64,000 bases of DNA from Atopsyche davidsoni (taxonomy: Eukaryota; Arthropoda; Insecta; Trichoptera; Hydrobiosidae): the NCBI GenBank assembly GCA_022113835.1, contig JAILWY010000009.1, positions 13,988,001 through 14,052,000 on the forward strand, read 5' to 3'. The position numbers and the translations under genes were made by a program. Shown in pieces: positions 13,502 through 25,962 of the stretch. The number at the start of each line of letters is the position of its first letter. The stretch's first letter is position 1. The notes beneath the pieces are model-generated. The model ran no database searches and was not told where the DNA came from. It worked only from the letters and a program-made list of their open reading frames with translations.

Positions 13502-13527
13502 ATAAATCCTGTCTAAACAGGATTTAT
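13502..13527. repeat. 11-bp perfect hairpin with CTAA tetraloop
   Basis: ATAAATCCTGT (13502-13512) and ACAGGATTTAT (13517-13527) are exact complements around CTAA. It has no following T-run and no gene context, lying deep in ptc intron 2. Confidence 0.8.
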
Positions 13528-14059
13528 GGAAATTCAATATGATTCATGTATGCGATTGGAATCGAATCTATTTGAAAAAATCACATTGGCAAGATTTCTG
13601 ATATTTTTACGATAAAATTAGTTAAAATGAAGATAGTGGTGGGGACAAAAAGCTAAGGTGGCCGGACTGTGCTGAAAAAGGATTCAATCCACTAGAAGTA
13701 GCCAACTACTGATCCAAACCGATGGAGGGCCGATTGGAAAATTCGATGAAGGGTTGGAAAACCCACACCGCGTTGGGACGCCACGGATTGCAAAGATGTA
13801 CAATTCAGTAAAAATAATAAAAATCTTAAAGAATATAAAATAATGTGTCGAATGATTCAAAGATTACTTTAGATCAATTGCATAATGATATACGGAATGA
13901 TCTTCCTTCTAAAAACATCCGAGACGAGATCGTCCACTCGCGAACGGGTCTTATACAGAAATACGATTATATGAACACAAAACACCATAGTAAACGTCGA
14001 TTCCCCTATTCAAATTAGGCATTTAAAATTTGATACAGTATTTTACACGAGATTCTCGG

Positions 14060-14330
14060 CGGTAATCTATTTGTTTTCAGCTCTCGCGGTCGCTATTATT
14101 GATTTGTATCAGCCGGTAATAAAATAAACAAATTGAATGACAGCAGGAGATCGGCAGACGAGCCGACGTCACGGCGCGCCGGAGGAGCACGTGTGCCTCC
14201 CCCCTCCCCCTCCCCCACCCCCACCCGCGCACAATGCCCGACGCACAATGGCGCCCGCATGGGAAGTGGCGCCGGTGGCTTCCGCTGCCATCCCGGCACG
14301 CCATCTTGGAAGTGACAATCCCTACGTGCA
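14060..14330. other. GC-rich islet with C-run tract
   Basis: Holds the quadruplex-prone C tract and overlapping open frames in several phases caused by composition. A second islet follows at 14860-15130 with the 10-bp minisatellite. Confidence 0.3.
14197..14226 (-). other. C-run tract (quadruplex-prone on minus strand)
   Basis: Five consecutive runs of three or more C, with single-base spacers (CCCCCC-T-CCCCC-T-CCCCC-A-CCCCC-A-CCC). The G-rich complement is on the ptc transcript strand, so the pre-mRNA of intron 2 could form a quadruplex here. Confidence 0.65.
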
Positions 14331-14910
14331 GAAGTTTCAAACCGCCAAATAACTACTGTAGATTCGCTTATCTTCAAAGGAATTTTTGCAAAGGCCAAAA
14401 TAGGGGCAAACCATGTGTGGATGAATTCAAGGTCCCGTGTACTAATGGCTAGATAAACCATGACTAAGCGAATAACGAAATGTCACGTTCATAAAACAAA
14501 ACAATCAATGCTACATTATTTGTCTCTAATTCAAAACTACTTGCTTTTTTGTATAAAAATATACGAATACACGAATACTTTGAAGCGACCGAGCCGACAC
14601 AGGTGTCGGATAATTAAATCAATATCATCGAAATTCGCTAGTCCTGCAGATTATACCGCGCTTATCTGGATACGATCTGCAAATTCTCGCAAAGTAACAG
14701 GCGATATTAGGCACTGAATCAAATCACCGAGACGACCAAAACACACATGCTCATAATATTAAATCATACGATCGTTGCAACTGATTTACTGTTGACGATG
14801 TGACCTGGATCGATCAATAATGAGAGCTTTGTTCGGTGCAACACTCGGACATGGGTACATTTCAGCAAGTCGCAAGAGCTCTCCGGCCTGGAGCTAGTCA
14901 GAGTGGAGGA

Positions 14911-14960
14911 GGTGCTGAACGGTGCTGAACGGTGCTGAACGGTGCTGACCGGTGCTGAGT
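14911..14960. repeat. minisatellite, five copies of a 10-bp unit
   Basis: GGTGCTGAAC three times exactly (14911-14940), then GGTGCTGACC and GGTGCTGAGT. It lies in a GC-rich islet of intron 2. Confidence 0.95.
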
Positions 14961-17900
14961 GCTGAGCTCCGAGGCAGACCTGCGCGGGCGGGCGGGCGGC
15001 GCGGGTGGGCCGGCCTTTGTGCGCGCCGAGCTGTCCGAGCAAGCTCCTAGCGGGACTCGAACTCGCAGAACTGCGGACTGATGTGGCACTGCCGAGCAGA
15101 CTTTTGTATGCATACATGCCGTGCAATAAAGTTCAATAAATTTGTAGTTAAAATACCACAATATGTTTTAAAATCACACTAGTAGGTACCGTCTGTTAAA
15201 AATGAGACACTATGAAATACTTTCAATAATATATTCATCTATTTTTGAACGCGATACTTCTGATTGATACGATAGCAAAATTACCTTTTTTGTATTCGTA
15301 CAAGAAATTCCTTTTAAATTTACGTACTAATGTGAATAAATCTATACTGGATAAACATCGCTATATTGCTCTGAAGTAGTCATTTTAACATACCGGAACA
15401 ATTGATAGCGGAATATTTCTGAGCGTTGTCGTACTAACTGCGGAGTTACAATACTATGGCGTGGAAACAACAAAGCGGTACTGGAATAATAAACTATCAT
15501 TGAATGAGCGCTGAGCGAGGATCGGGAAGTTCGAAAGTTTCTATTTATAGTGACATGTAAATTGCTACAGATGATTCTAGATGCTCGATATCGAATATAC
15601 GAGCGAAGACAAACAAACGGGATTCGGTGAGGTTCTGGGTTATCGCAGCATATTGACATCGGCGTTTAGGTCATAAAATGCAGAATGCTGTATGAATATA
15701 AATTGTGTGTAAAAAGAATTTACACCAGCAAATCGCACATTTTATAGGAAAAAGATATATCTAAAATATTTTTTAGCAAATACGCCATATAATTTGAGAA
15801 TACAAAAATTACAATTATTCAGATAAATATTTATTTTGACATTTTATTGTTTGATTGTTTCGTAGAATTGAAAACACCTGGGAAGGGATCGTCCCGGTCC
15901 CAGGTAGCTTGTACAATCTCCACAAAATACATATTAGGAAAGTATCCATTACGTTACATAATATAATAATTTTAAAAAAAAACTATGTAACCCCAAAGTT
16001 AAACAACCAAACCTCAGCTATAATTAAGTTATTACAAAAAGTAAAAAAGCACGAAAGGTAACAAATTAAAATAATGATTAGGTCCACTTCCCCGTAGTAA
16101 CAATTTCATTTTGTTAGCCGGACAATATGGCCAGGAGTATAGCAGCCAGGGCGGCTAGTAGGGAAGGGGTAGAGAAAATAACATTTTACAGAGTATGCTA
16201 TTGAGTATACTGATTTTTTTAGATAAGAAAATATCTTTATTTTTGATTCATAATGTATAAACCGATAACATTAAAAATAAATACATAATGATGGTTACAC
16301 AATATAATGACTTAATTGTTGTTCTATGGAAGTAATAAAAAAATGATTTAATTATTTGACTTGTTATAAAGTAATACATTTTAACGCTTGTTGAGTAAGT
16401 TTCAAATTCTATGTTACTGACGATGGAATTCAATGTGTAGAAAAACTATTCAAAATTGTGAAATCAGATTTCCTTCGATTATGTCAGATGTCAGGTGGGC
16501 TAACGATTACCGTGCAAGAGCAAAAGTACGTTATAACCTGACGATATTGCATTTACACCTGATTATATTATATTATTGTTTTGAATATTTAGTAAATTTT
16601 GGATGTAAATTACTATTAGATTTAGTCGTCTGGTGTACCTAAGTTGTGGAAATTCATGATCCAACAACAATTTTAAGAGAAATATCTGAGCAAACATTTA
16701 TCTCGGTTTACCACAAAAAATGTTCTTTGAATATTTAGCAACCTATATGATGTGCTGTTTTATATTTGTCATTACACCAGTGTTTGAAATGTGATGCCTT
16801 CAGAATTAAGACTGTTGTATAAAAGGCATATGATGACCTACCACTGAAACGTATATGTTTCATAAGAGTTTTAAATTGAGCGGCTCGGCGTCGGTTCTCG
16901 AGGCGCCCCTGGGCCGAGCACCAGCGGTCGCCTGCATACCAACCTTGTGACCGGCCCGCCTGATAATGGCCATACGTGAAATGATTAAGATAGACTAAAA
17001 TGCTGGCCGCACTCTCGGAGACTAATAAACCTCGCGGCTCCGTCCAGTGACAGGCGAGACGGACGTGGCTCAATCAAAGTGCCAGGTGAGGTGTCTCCTC
17101 TAATACTCCATTATATCCGAATAAATACATCGATAATGTATGTACATGTCGACATGAGATATGAATAACACGGTTAGATAAATAAACCTATTTTTTTCAT
17201 TTAAATACATGGAATATCACTCATTTTAGAAAAATATATCCCCATTACTCCATTGATAAAGCGGTATTTGGGTTTGTGGCATTCGACTTGTTCAATGGGC
17301 GAGTTATTTGCACGGATGATGTAATTGTTGATTCTACAGAAAATTTAAATACTTGAAATTTCATTCAACAATTGCAGTACAAAAAATAACGTTCTTCTAA
17401 CATCCACCCGGAATGTTTTCTAAGCGTTTCTAATTTATTCAAACACGCACGCCGGTATCGTATTGCAATGATAACGATGACTGGCCATATATTTTTTTAC
17501 AATGACATTAATTGTTGTAATTAAAGCATCGGCAAAAAGCTTGACAGCAAATCGTCGAAAAAAAGCGAACACAATCCGCTCTGATGAAAAGGTTGTGCGC
17601 GTGTAGATGCTAACATGGCCATGTAGGTAGCGTAGAAGTAAAGGTTACGGAGGCCGAAACGAGACCACCGGGAACTGTTTTGATGGCTCGGAAACCGGTC
17701 TCAATCAAAGTCTTTTAGTGCCTACTTAAGAGCCCATATTAAAGACTGGGAAGTTCTAGTTGGATTTATCGCATAACAAATTATGTTTTAGTCCTAACTT
17801 AATAATACGATGACGATAATACGAAGGTAATTTTAGAAACTCACTTTACAACCATTCGAACAATGAAGAAATCTCGAATGGTGTTGACATTAAGTTAAAA

Positions 17901-18378
17901 GACGATTTTATTAAATAAGAATTATCGGAATTATGCACATCAAAAAGCGAAGTTTGTGCATCACAATGTAGAGTATTTCTATTGTTTGATATGAAAAAGT
18001 AAACGGGATCCACGAACAGTAAAAGATTACTATTAACGTTGCGTAACATCAGAAGTTGGGTTCTAGAATCACAGAGGGAAATGTTTCGTCTTGCGCAGGT
18101 TAGGTGTCTATTCATGAAAATTGGGGCAAAAGTTTGCTGTCCTCATCAAAGAATGGGCATAACTCAATAGTGAATCTGCTCAAACAGAATTCAAACAAAT
18201 GCAATATTAAAAATATAAGTGTATTTCAACGATTATGACCCAAAATTTAAAATAGCGACTAACCAAGCATATAAATTGACTAAAGAACGATATGCGTGTT
18301 TTTCTGAAATGTAATATCCTGGATTTTAGTAGAGTTTAGGTGATGGAGTTTTCTTTGAAACATAAGAATGTGACATAC

Positions 18379-18571
18379 CTTGGATCCAGAGCTGGTCGAC
18401 GCGCGAGTGCAGATGCGCAGACTTGAGGCCCACGCAGAAGGTGGCGAGAAGCAGAAGGCCCACGAACAGGACCTTCCCCGCGTGCGCGTGCAGCGCCTTG
18501 CCCAGCGCCCCCAGCCGCCCCTGCAGCCGCGCGCGCGCCCACAACGCCGACCGCCCTCCTCGGATGCGCCC
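18379..18571 (-). CDS. ptc: patched, coding exon 2 (residues 51-114, first membrane span)
   Basis: Second coding exon of Patched: 64 codons plus one base. The minus-strand acceptor is TTTCAG (18572-18577) and the donor is G|GTATGT (18378 downward). The exon opens GRIRGGRSALW, matching the glycine-rich linker of butterfly Patched. It continues into HAGKVLFV and ATFCVGLKSA, the first transmembrane helix (about residues 84-99), and then HSRVDQLWIQ. The leftover G makes phase 1, as required for the glutamate that opens the next block (EGGRLEAEL in known Patched proteins). The helix is followed by the start of extracellular loop 1, which binds Hedgehog in other animals. The exon is very GC-rich, and its pre-helix part (residues about 61-80) has more Arg, Ala and Gly than the family norm, though the helix is intact. 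Exon 3 is not in the window. Confidence 0.96.
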
Positions 18572-18889
18572 CTGAAACCACAACCACACACGTCAATTAT
18601 GACACCAAAATTATCTACACAACACATTTTCAAATGACAAGCAAGCTGGAAAAGACCTCGGTTGAGTTCCGTTATTGCAACTCATCATTGGTGAATATTA
18701 ATTAATATTCTCGGTTGTTTTACTTTATATTCTGTAAAATCAAAATTTGCATATGCGATCAAAACCTGATGCTCAATAAGCAGCTAAAATAATCCTGCCA
18801 TATAAATTTGACGTGTTAACATTTAAAAATTTGTTTTAATATGTTTTTAAATTTAAATTTCCAAGCAATCAAACCGTTGAATTTTTGTC

Positions 18890-19080
18890 TACGCCTAGTT
18901 GTGAGGTGCAAGCGCGCGGCGTGCAGAGTGCAGTATGGAGTGTGCAGAATGCGCCCAGCGGGTCATAAGTCATCGTTAGCCAGGCAGGGCCAGCGGAGCC
19001 GCGAGCGAGGGAGATAAATTAGAAGGTTAACGGACAGCGGTCATAGGGGCGGCGGGCGCAAGTAATTGATACCTAAGTGG
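18890..19080. other. GC-rich islet next to exon 2
   Basis: About 320 bp inside intron 1 from its 3' splice site. It has imperfect GTGCAGA repeats (18919-18950) and CGAGCGAGGGAGATAAATTAG. The closeness to exon 2 and lack of coding suggest a splicing-linked or enhancer element. Confidence 0.3.
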
Positions 19081-20186
19081 ATATCTGTTGATTGTAGGGG
19101 CGGACTAATGTAATGGAATGTAATTGATGCCTCACGATGTTATCAGCTGCATTATCGTAGATTCCTTCGTGATCGCTGTGAGAAAGGCATTGAAAAACAA
19201 AAACTAGCATACAACACCCAGCTTCGACACAACTCGAGTCATCACCGTCATCGTCTACGGCGCTATTGCAGTATGTAGATGTCGCCACTCATGATGGTGT
19301 CTTCGCTAATAAGCATTAACAGATAAAATATTTTGTCATTTGATTCGCAAAAAATATACGTCATGAGATTCAATTCGCGATATATTACATTTTAGTTAAC
19401 TGCAATTTTAACATGAAAACTGAAAATACCATTTATGTACTGTGCATTTATTGATAACATAGCAATTCACTGATTTTGATGAAAGAAAACAACCTTAATA
19501 AGCATCAACATTTAATTTAGATACCGTTTTAATAACCTAATTTCCTGAATAATGATAGCCTCGACGATTGAAAATTATAATAAGCGTACACGGCGCTTGT
19601 GCATCCTGCAAAACATACAATCCACGAAACTGGCAACACTTTGTTATGCCCAATCATTCAAGTTCATTATAACGAAACCGATAATACGATATTTCAATAC
19701 GCCGAGTTGATTGAGCCATAAAAAGGAGATTATGCAACGAAGAGAACGGATGCCGGCAGTTTGGTGATTGCAGCCGGTCGAAAAAAGCGGTAGATTATAT
19801 CTCGTGAAATGTATTAATTATAAAACAGCATTACCAGGTCCACGCGGCGTGAATCATCGGACCAAGGTTATACAACAGCTGATGGCGGCACAACCGTGTC
19901 AACACTTGGAGTGGAGGGGGATTGTTATGAATTTTTAAAATATATTAAAAATAAAGCCATTAAAGTTTTAACATTACTTAATCTGTTGCTAAGTGGATTT
20001 ATGGTATCGTAATTTAACTGTTGGTCCAAGAGTCACCAGAAATCAACTACAGTGTTTCTTAATCTAATAATCTTATGTTAAAAGAAATAAAAAATATTTT
20101 TATTTTATTAACTACTATACCCATATAAAGCCAACTTTCATTTGCTTCTTCAAATAGAGAGGTTCTACTATATGTATACCACAATA

Positions 20187-20204
20187 TTTATATATATATA
20201 TATT
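20187..20204. repeat. TA microsatellite
   Basis: About eight TA units in AT-rich intron 1. Other short TA runs occur near 46908 and 56932. Confidence 0.8.
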
Positions 20205-22279
20205 AATGTTTAATATGGTAAAACGGTAAGTATATATATTATTTATCACTAACCTCTCGTTAATTTACACGTTGATAATTTTTTTAAGGATTATTTTATA
20301 TTACCCTATATTTTAAACAAAAAATTAAAACATCAAATGAGATAAAAGTTAATTAAACAATAACATATTTTTATAAGGTTGGCGCACTCTTAAACAAATA
20401 CTTGATTGTGGTAATGCATTAATTAAAATATCCATATATTTTTTATAGGTAATACATTACCGAGTTACAGCCTCCCCGGCGGGTGCCCCCCTCGTGGACC
20501 ACCGGAGGTAGGACGGCGAGTTTTATTGTTATTGTTTATTAGGTCAATATATCTACTGCTCTTGACGCAGACGTAAAACTTGAAACCTCGTCTCAAGGAC
20601 GGCAGAAGAGCTCAACTGCATATGAAACAATGACCGCAACGATTCAATAACCCCCACCCCCTTGTACTGGCCGTTTGTAAAAGTTCTAGACTAATGGGTT
20701 AAGTCAACTTGGAGGTGGAAGGTCAAGTCTCGAGGTCACACAATCGTCTGACCTACAAAATTATGGAATAATATTCTTGCACCCGGAAGAAACATTGCCA
20801 GCCTTAGAAAGTTTACCGTAGATTATTTTATAAAACTCAAACTAACCTTTAATTACGTGCTACATTGTACAATACTATAATTTTATTAATTTTTCTTCTA
20901 CATATAATTTTTATACTAAGTGTTTGCTTCAGCAAGTTAGCTTACAACAAAAAAGCAAGGTTTTATTTGTTTTTATCGAAACCACGTGATGTTTTGAGTA
21001 TTTCCACGCGGTTTGAAATATCTGTTCAAGGCTTTGGAGCAGCCGGTGGTGTAGGGGCGGAAGAGAGGGGCGTGTCCCTCCTCTCTGGACCACCAAAGCG
21101 GGTTCGCCGGGTCGTTTATCATCATCAGGCCGGGGCTTATTGTTTAGGATAGGCTGGAGATAGTAGATAGCTCGCAGGCCTTTTTATGTGGCATTAAGGA
21201 ATGTGACGGCATCGTTGTTTGTATAGCGACCTGTGCTCTGGGCGGACCTAGCGGAAGAAAATGTACTAGAAGCTTTTATCTTCAATATATTTAAGTTTTG
21301 AAGGATAATTTGGCTTCCAGCACTTCGTTTATCGATGCATATCGATTATCAACGTACTGGAATGCATCTTAGGTTAGAGGTTTGAATCTATGAACCTTGA
21401 TCTGATCAATCTAACGACTAAGCGTTCTGCATCACGTAATACCTTAACGCAAATAGTAACGTGGAAGATAGTGATTCGATAGCATATGAATTAAACGGGC
21501 GTCAACTCAAACACATGCCATGGCTTGTTTTAAAATTCACGTAAGCAATTATTTGCTTTCATAAGAAGCCCCAACTCGGTAATGTTTAGTTCCAATATAA
21601 TAGGAAAGAAAAAACCACAAAAAATAAGGAATAGTAAACGAGGGCGGCAAGAAGCGGTGTAAAACAGTCTTGTTTCAGTGGGAAGCGATGAGTCCATTAT
21701 GCAAATAATTACACATAAACGGGAGGTCAAGGCCAAATATTTGTGAAAATGTGTTCAAGATTTACGACGACACATGACTAACGTGTATAGAATTCACATA
21801 AAAATATTTACTCACAGAGCATAAATCTTGAATTTAGTATGGGCGTACATCCCAATGTTGTTGAAAACATGTTTCATATTTTATATATGTATATTGAAGG
21901 AAATTTAGCGTGACAGTAATGCGATCGATAATATAATAGAAATGCATTAATACATTATCACGCAGTAATAACAGGATCACAAGGATGGGATGCATGAATA
22001 GAAGGATAGATAGATGAATCAGTGCGACAAAATCGTTATTGAAAAAAAAAAAAAATTAATTAAGAACCGACTGAATGTGAAGACATTCTATTAAAATTAT
22101 TTGTAGACCTTACAGATATAGCAAAATATCAGATGTCTCTGTAACCGATCAGTTTGAACACTCGAAAGAAAACTCGCTAAAGCATAGGTAAACGTGGAAA
22201 AGGTTAATTAATGTATGGCACGAAAACGTGGAAAGCACAGAGATGTAGCGTTTCCTATAATATATGGTGGGTATCAATC

Positions 22280-22440
22280 AGCCGTCTCCGCGCCGGGAGG
22301 TCCGGGAGGTCCGCGCGGCCCGAGGCTCGGCCCCCGCGCCCCCGCCCACCTCTGACGTCACGCCCATTAGTCAGTTGCAGTGAGGTCCGAGATGTAAATA
22401 AGTTATCAATATTACAATGTCCGTAATGCCGGCATGAGTA
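22280..22440. other. GC-rich islet with CRE
   Basis: Opens with ATCAATCAGCCG and a doubled GGGAGGTCC (22296-22312), then C-rich boxes and the exact CRE at 22353-22360. No coding. Confidence 0.35.
22353..22360 (+). promoter_or_regulatory. CRE palindrome TGACGTCA in GC-rich islet
   Basis: An exact CREB/ATF palindrome inside the islet 22280-22440 of intron 1. It is preceded by C-rich GC-box-like sequence (CCCCCGCGCCCCCGCCC) and followed by CCCATTAGTCAG, which has a homeodomain TAAT core on the complement. Function is inferred from motif only. Confidence 0.35.
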
Positions 22441-25400
22441 TGTAAATTAAATTGCCGGATTACACGCTGTACCGATGCTTTTTGTTGTATGTTGTATAAT
22501 GAAGGAACGATTTGTTTTGTGTTGAAATTGACGCACGCAACGAATAACGCTGTAATTGTATGTTTTTATTTTTATTTAGAGTGAAATTCGAATATTTTTT
22601 TAAGATGTTTTTAGTATTCTTTACAATTCGAAAGTGGTCGCATAACTTAATGTAAATATTCAGGTTATAACATAAAACGTGTTTTAATAATCTAGACAGC
22701 CTGATATGTATAGTATTGTTCAGAACCTGAACCGAAAATGTATTATTCAAACTAGCAGTTTACGAAATTTGTTTAGTTTAAGGGCCTCGCCTATTATAAG
22801 TAGGTAATAAAAATTATGCTATTTTTACAATGTGTTTTTAATAGAATTTTTTTAAATTGAAAACGTCGTAATTTAACAATACCTAAAAACAAACAGGTCT
22901 CATGATTGGAAGACTAATTAAAAACTGCTCAAGGTTGGAGACACCAAAGCGAACAAAACAGTCTAGGCAGGTTGATGTTAGAAATAAATAAAAAATGTTA
23001 ACAGAAACACTACAAGATTTTTTTAAAGAGAAATTTTTAGGGATCTAGAGCTTTTTTTAGGAATATAGCAGAAAAATGGCATAAGAACTCCTTACGATAA
23101 AAGCAGAGTAAGTGCAATTTAAATTGGTTTTGAAAGTATGAGTAACCATAAACCGAAGAGATGTAACTTGAGATATTACAGAACTAATGCATATACACCC
23201 CGGGCTTATTTTTTTAATTTAAATAAATACCAGGTTTACATTATGAAATATTTCATACCGGAAAACGTTAAATAACTTTTGTAACTGTTTATTTGGAATG
23301 AATTTATTACTTCGAACGAGCGAAGCTGCGAAGTATTATCGCGTTATTTACTTGTAAAGGTAGATTAATTAATATATATATTTACGCTTACTTTGTAAAT
23401 ATCTGTAAGAGTAAAACTAACCTCGTTGCGTAACAACGGTAGTAGGACGTCAAATAAATTACAAGATAAAGTATTTGAATTATTTCCAAGCGATGACCTG
23501 TTCTTTAATGTGCCGCCTTCGTATCTCAAAGAGGAATAAACGATAAAAATGCTATCAAAGCGTGTCGTCATAAAATTTAGCATAGTACGTTAGGAAATAA
23601 TTAAAATGATTTTTATATAAATATAATAAATAGTATTTTATCGCAAATTACCTTTTTTTAAATCCTACTATAAATCATTTTCATAAAATAAACTTTTATA
23701 ATGCTGATTTGCCTATTAAAACATGGTAACTTTCATCAGATTTTTGTACAATATATTGAGGACTGAAAGGGTGTAGATTTAAGCCAAGTTATAGTTTTAT
23801 TAAATTGTTGTTGAGCATATATGTTGACAACAAATCGTTTAAATAGAAAACAAGAAGATTTAATAAATTACAAAAAACCTCTATAGGAACATAAAATAAT
23901 TTTGTTCAGCAGTGGTGGGAATCAGCCCCGAGCCCGGCGCGGGAGGCTTGCAGCCATCAATCAAACGGGGACCTAGAAGTGAAGCCTGCGGCAATTTTAT
24001 TGACTTTCGATTCGCCTTGAGGCACACGCAGGCCAATATTAATTTGTAATTAATCATTTTAATCGCGCTGCAAGAACCTCTTTACTCTCCCAGGAATAAT
24101 ATATCTGGCGCATAGTTGTGTGGAGGACTGAAAACCCGTTTAATTAACTGACTTGACAAATCATTTATGTATTACACTGCTCGTGAAGTTGTGTTGTAAA
24201 TTCAGCGTGTGATGTCGATAGCGATGTCATCTGTTGGTATATTTATATTTAATGTAGTTTACTCTGAATGAAAATATTACAGGGAGTGTTATAAAAGCGA
24301 CATACACCTAGAGGTGCAAAACTGTCAACTATAACTGTAGGAAACATGAGCTGTGAAGAAAAATATTACTATCCAATTTAATTCCCGTGGAAATATTTAA
24401 TATGAGCCAAAATATAACAAAGAAAAATAAACATATTCATGAACTGAAATAAAAAATATAAATAAGAGCCATAAATTGCAATAGCACCTGCTTTTAAAAA
24501 TAAAAATATTTGTATGTTTATTAAAACGCAAACATTAATTTACGATCCCTAATTGCTTTACTGCCGTTTTTTACGACACGAATCTGGTATCAACGTGCAC
24601 AAATATATTTAACAAACAAAAAAAGGCCCAAATTATACGCGGCTAACGTTAGTGAAGCTTTTTTTGCACATTCTGTCGGCGATTAGTATCGGAGAACATC
24701 GGCCGTAAATTTTTCGGCGCCAGGCGCGGAGTGCCGAGCCGCGCGATATTACACATACAATATTTGCAATGTCGGTGGACCTGTCGCCTGTCCTTGACCT
24801 GCTGACACCGCGGCATATAGACACAATAAAGAATGTAATAAAAATTATATCATATCGGATTAGACCACATCGGCGTGGTAACAATGCTAGATCATATCAG
24901 CTTTGTTAAAATTATATAAGGAATTGTGGAAACAGTTTGGTTCCAAGTTTAACTGATTTTTAAGATTAAAATAAGGCAGGGTCATTGTCAAGATGAGCTC
25001 AGCTGACGTAACTCTTTTAATATTTGTCTTTTGAAAAAAAGCTTCACTTTAATCACATGTGCAGGTAAATTTTAAACTGTAATAATATATGCCTATTTAT
25101 ATTTATTGAAATACTTGTTATTTTTTATAATCTGTGTTCAGAGCGATAACGTGGAGTTTTATGTAATGCATGGAGAATTCCAGTTTTATTAATTTCAAGA
25201 TCATCATTTTTATCACGCGAATTATTATCCCCAGGGCTGACTTTGTACTTTAGCCCGAAGTGCCTGGCCCAATAACATGTCCAACTCAATCGAGCGCAAA
25301 ACTGACAGGTTTGCTTGCTGGGCAGTTGGGATTGTCGACTCTCGACCTCACGGTTCGAAGGTGAGAATGTCACTTTGACTTCATCCTGCTTATTCGCCTT

Positions 25401-25741
25401 TCAGATTAATCACAATCACAGCAACGCTATATAAGAACATACGCCATTTTTGACATGCTGCATTTTGAAGTTGATTGTTACTATATATTGCTAACTTGCT
25501 ATTTATTTAAATTAACACATTTGAATTTTATCCAGCTCTGCGGTTGGACACGATTGTTTTGTGCATACCTCGACAGAAGTGCTCGTGTCTTATGTAATTT
25601 GCAAGCACGCACTAATACGTGCCATGCACGCTCGCCCCTCTACAAAATATCAAAATTAGTATTAGCGCATTTCTGTACGGCCGCATCGCATCGCCATGTG
25701 CGACAACGTCCGAGCTTTGGAAGACTGATCCAATCGAATAG

Positions 25742-25962
25742 TGATTAACAAGCCATTTTTTCATACATTGAAAACAATTAAAGAAAACTCTCAGAAAATA
25801 TCATCGTGACTTGTGAGGGATGATATTTTCTGAGAGTTTTCTTTAATTGTTTTCAATGTATGAAAAAATGTGCTTAATCACATAAATATACTAATACCTG
25901 CATAGGTAAATAAAAACGCATTCTGATTGACATTAATCTAAAATTAATATGATTAACAAGCC
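25742..25962. repeat. 13-bp direct repeat bracketing the hairpin
   Basis: TGATTAACAAGCC occurs at both ends (25742-25754, 25950-25962). It could be the target duplication of a 195-bp insertion, or the product of a small local duplication. The intervening right half (25871-25949) is AT-rich and shows no transposon termini that I recognise. Confidence 0.6.
25754..25870. repeat. perfect 52-bp inverted repeat with 13-nt loop
   Basis: Arms 25754-25805 and 25819-25870 are exact reverse complements with no mismatch; the loop is GTGACTTGTGAGG. The structure lies inside a pair of 13-bp direct repeats TGATTAACAAGCC (25742-25754 and 25950-25962), so a 195-bp insertion with target duplication is possible, though the hairpin occupies only its left part. 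If transcribed with ptc intron 1 it would fold into a long dsRNA stem. Confidence 0.95.

Larger units (their letters stand above)
1..18378 (-). other. ptc: ptc intron 2, 5' part (more than 18.3 kb, continues past the left edge)
   Basis: Begins with donor GTATGT at 18378-18373. Exon 3 should open with the codons for (E)GGRLEAEL. No minus-strand frame in 1-18378 shows that block or any later Patched segment, so the intron extends beyond base 1. The stretch contains an 8-bp-duplication MITE, an alternating palindrome and GC-rich islets. No gene nested in it could be supported. Confidence 0.75.
8751..18378. other. intron 2 stretch up to exon 2
   Basis: Further islets at about 9520-9650, 10360-10470, 10570-10950, 11455-11665, 12615-12830, 14860-15130, 16880-17095 and 17600-17720. 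Nothing else supportable between 15130 and 16880 or between 17720 and 18378. Confidence 0.6.

Noticed and set aside
18280..18378. Continuation of exon 2 coding beyond LWIQ
   Set aside because: The reading frame runs on by chance, but a good donor (GGTATGT) follows and the Patched family requires E-GGRL next, which is not present.
1..18378. ptc exon 3 inside the window
   Set aside because: No minus-strand frame encodes the EGGRLEAEL block or later loop-1 sequence; a short exon hidden from visual reading cannot be wholly excluded.
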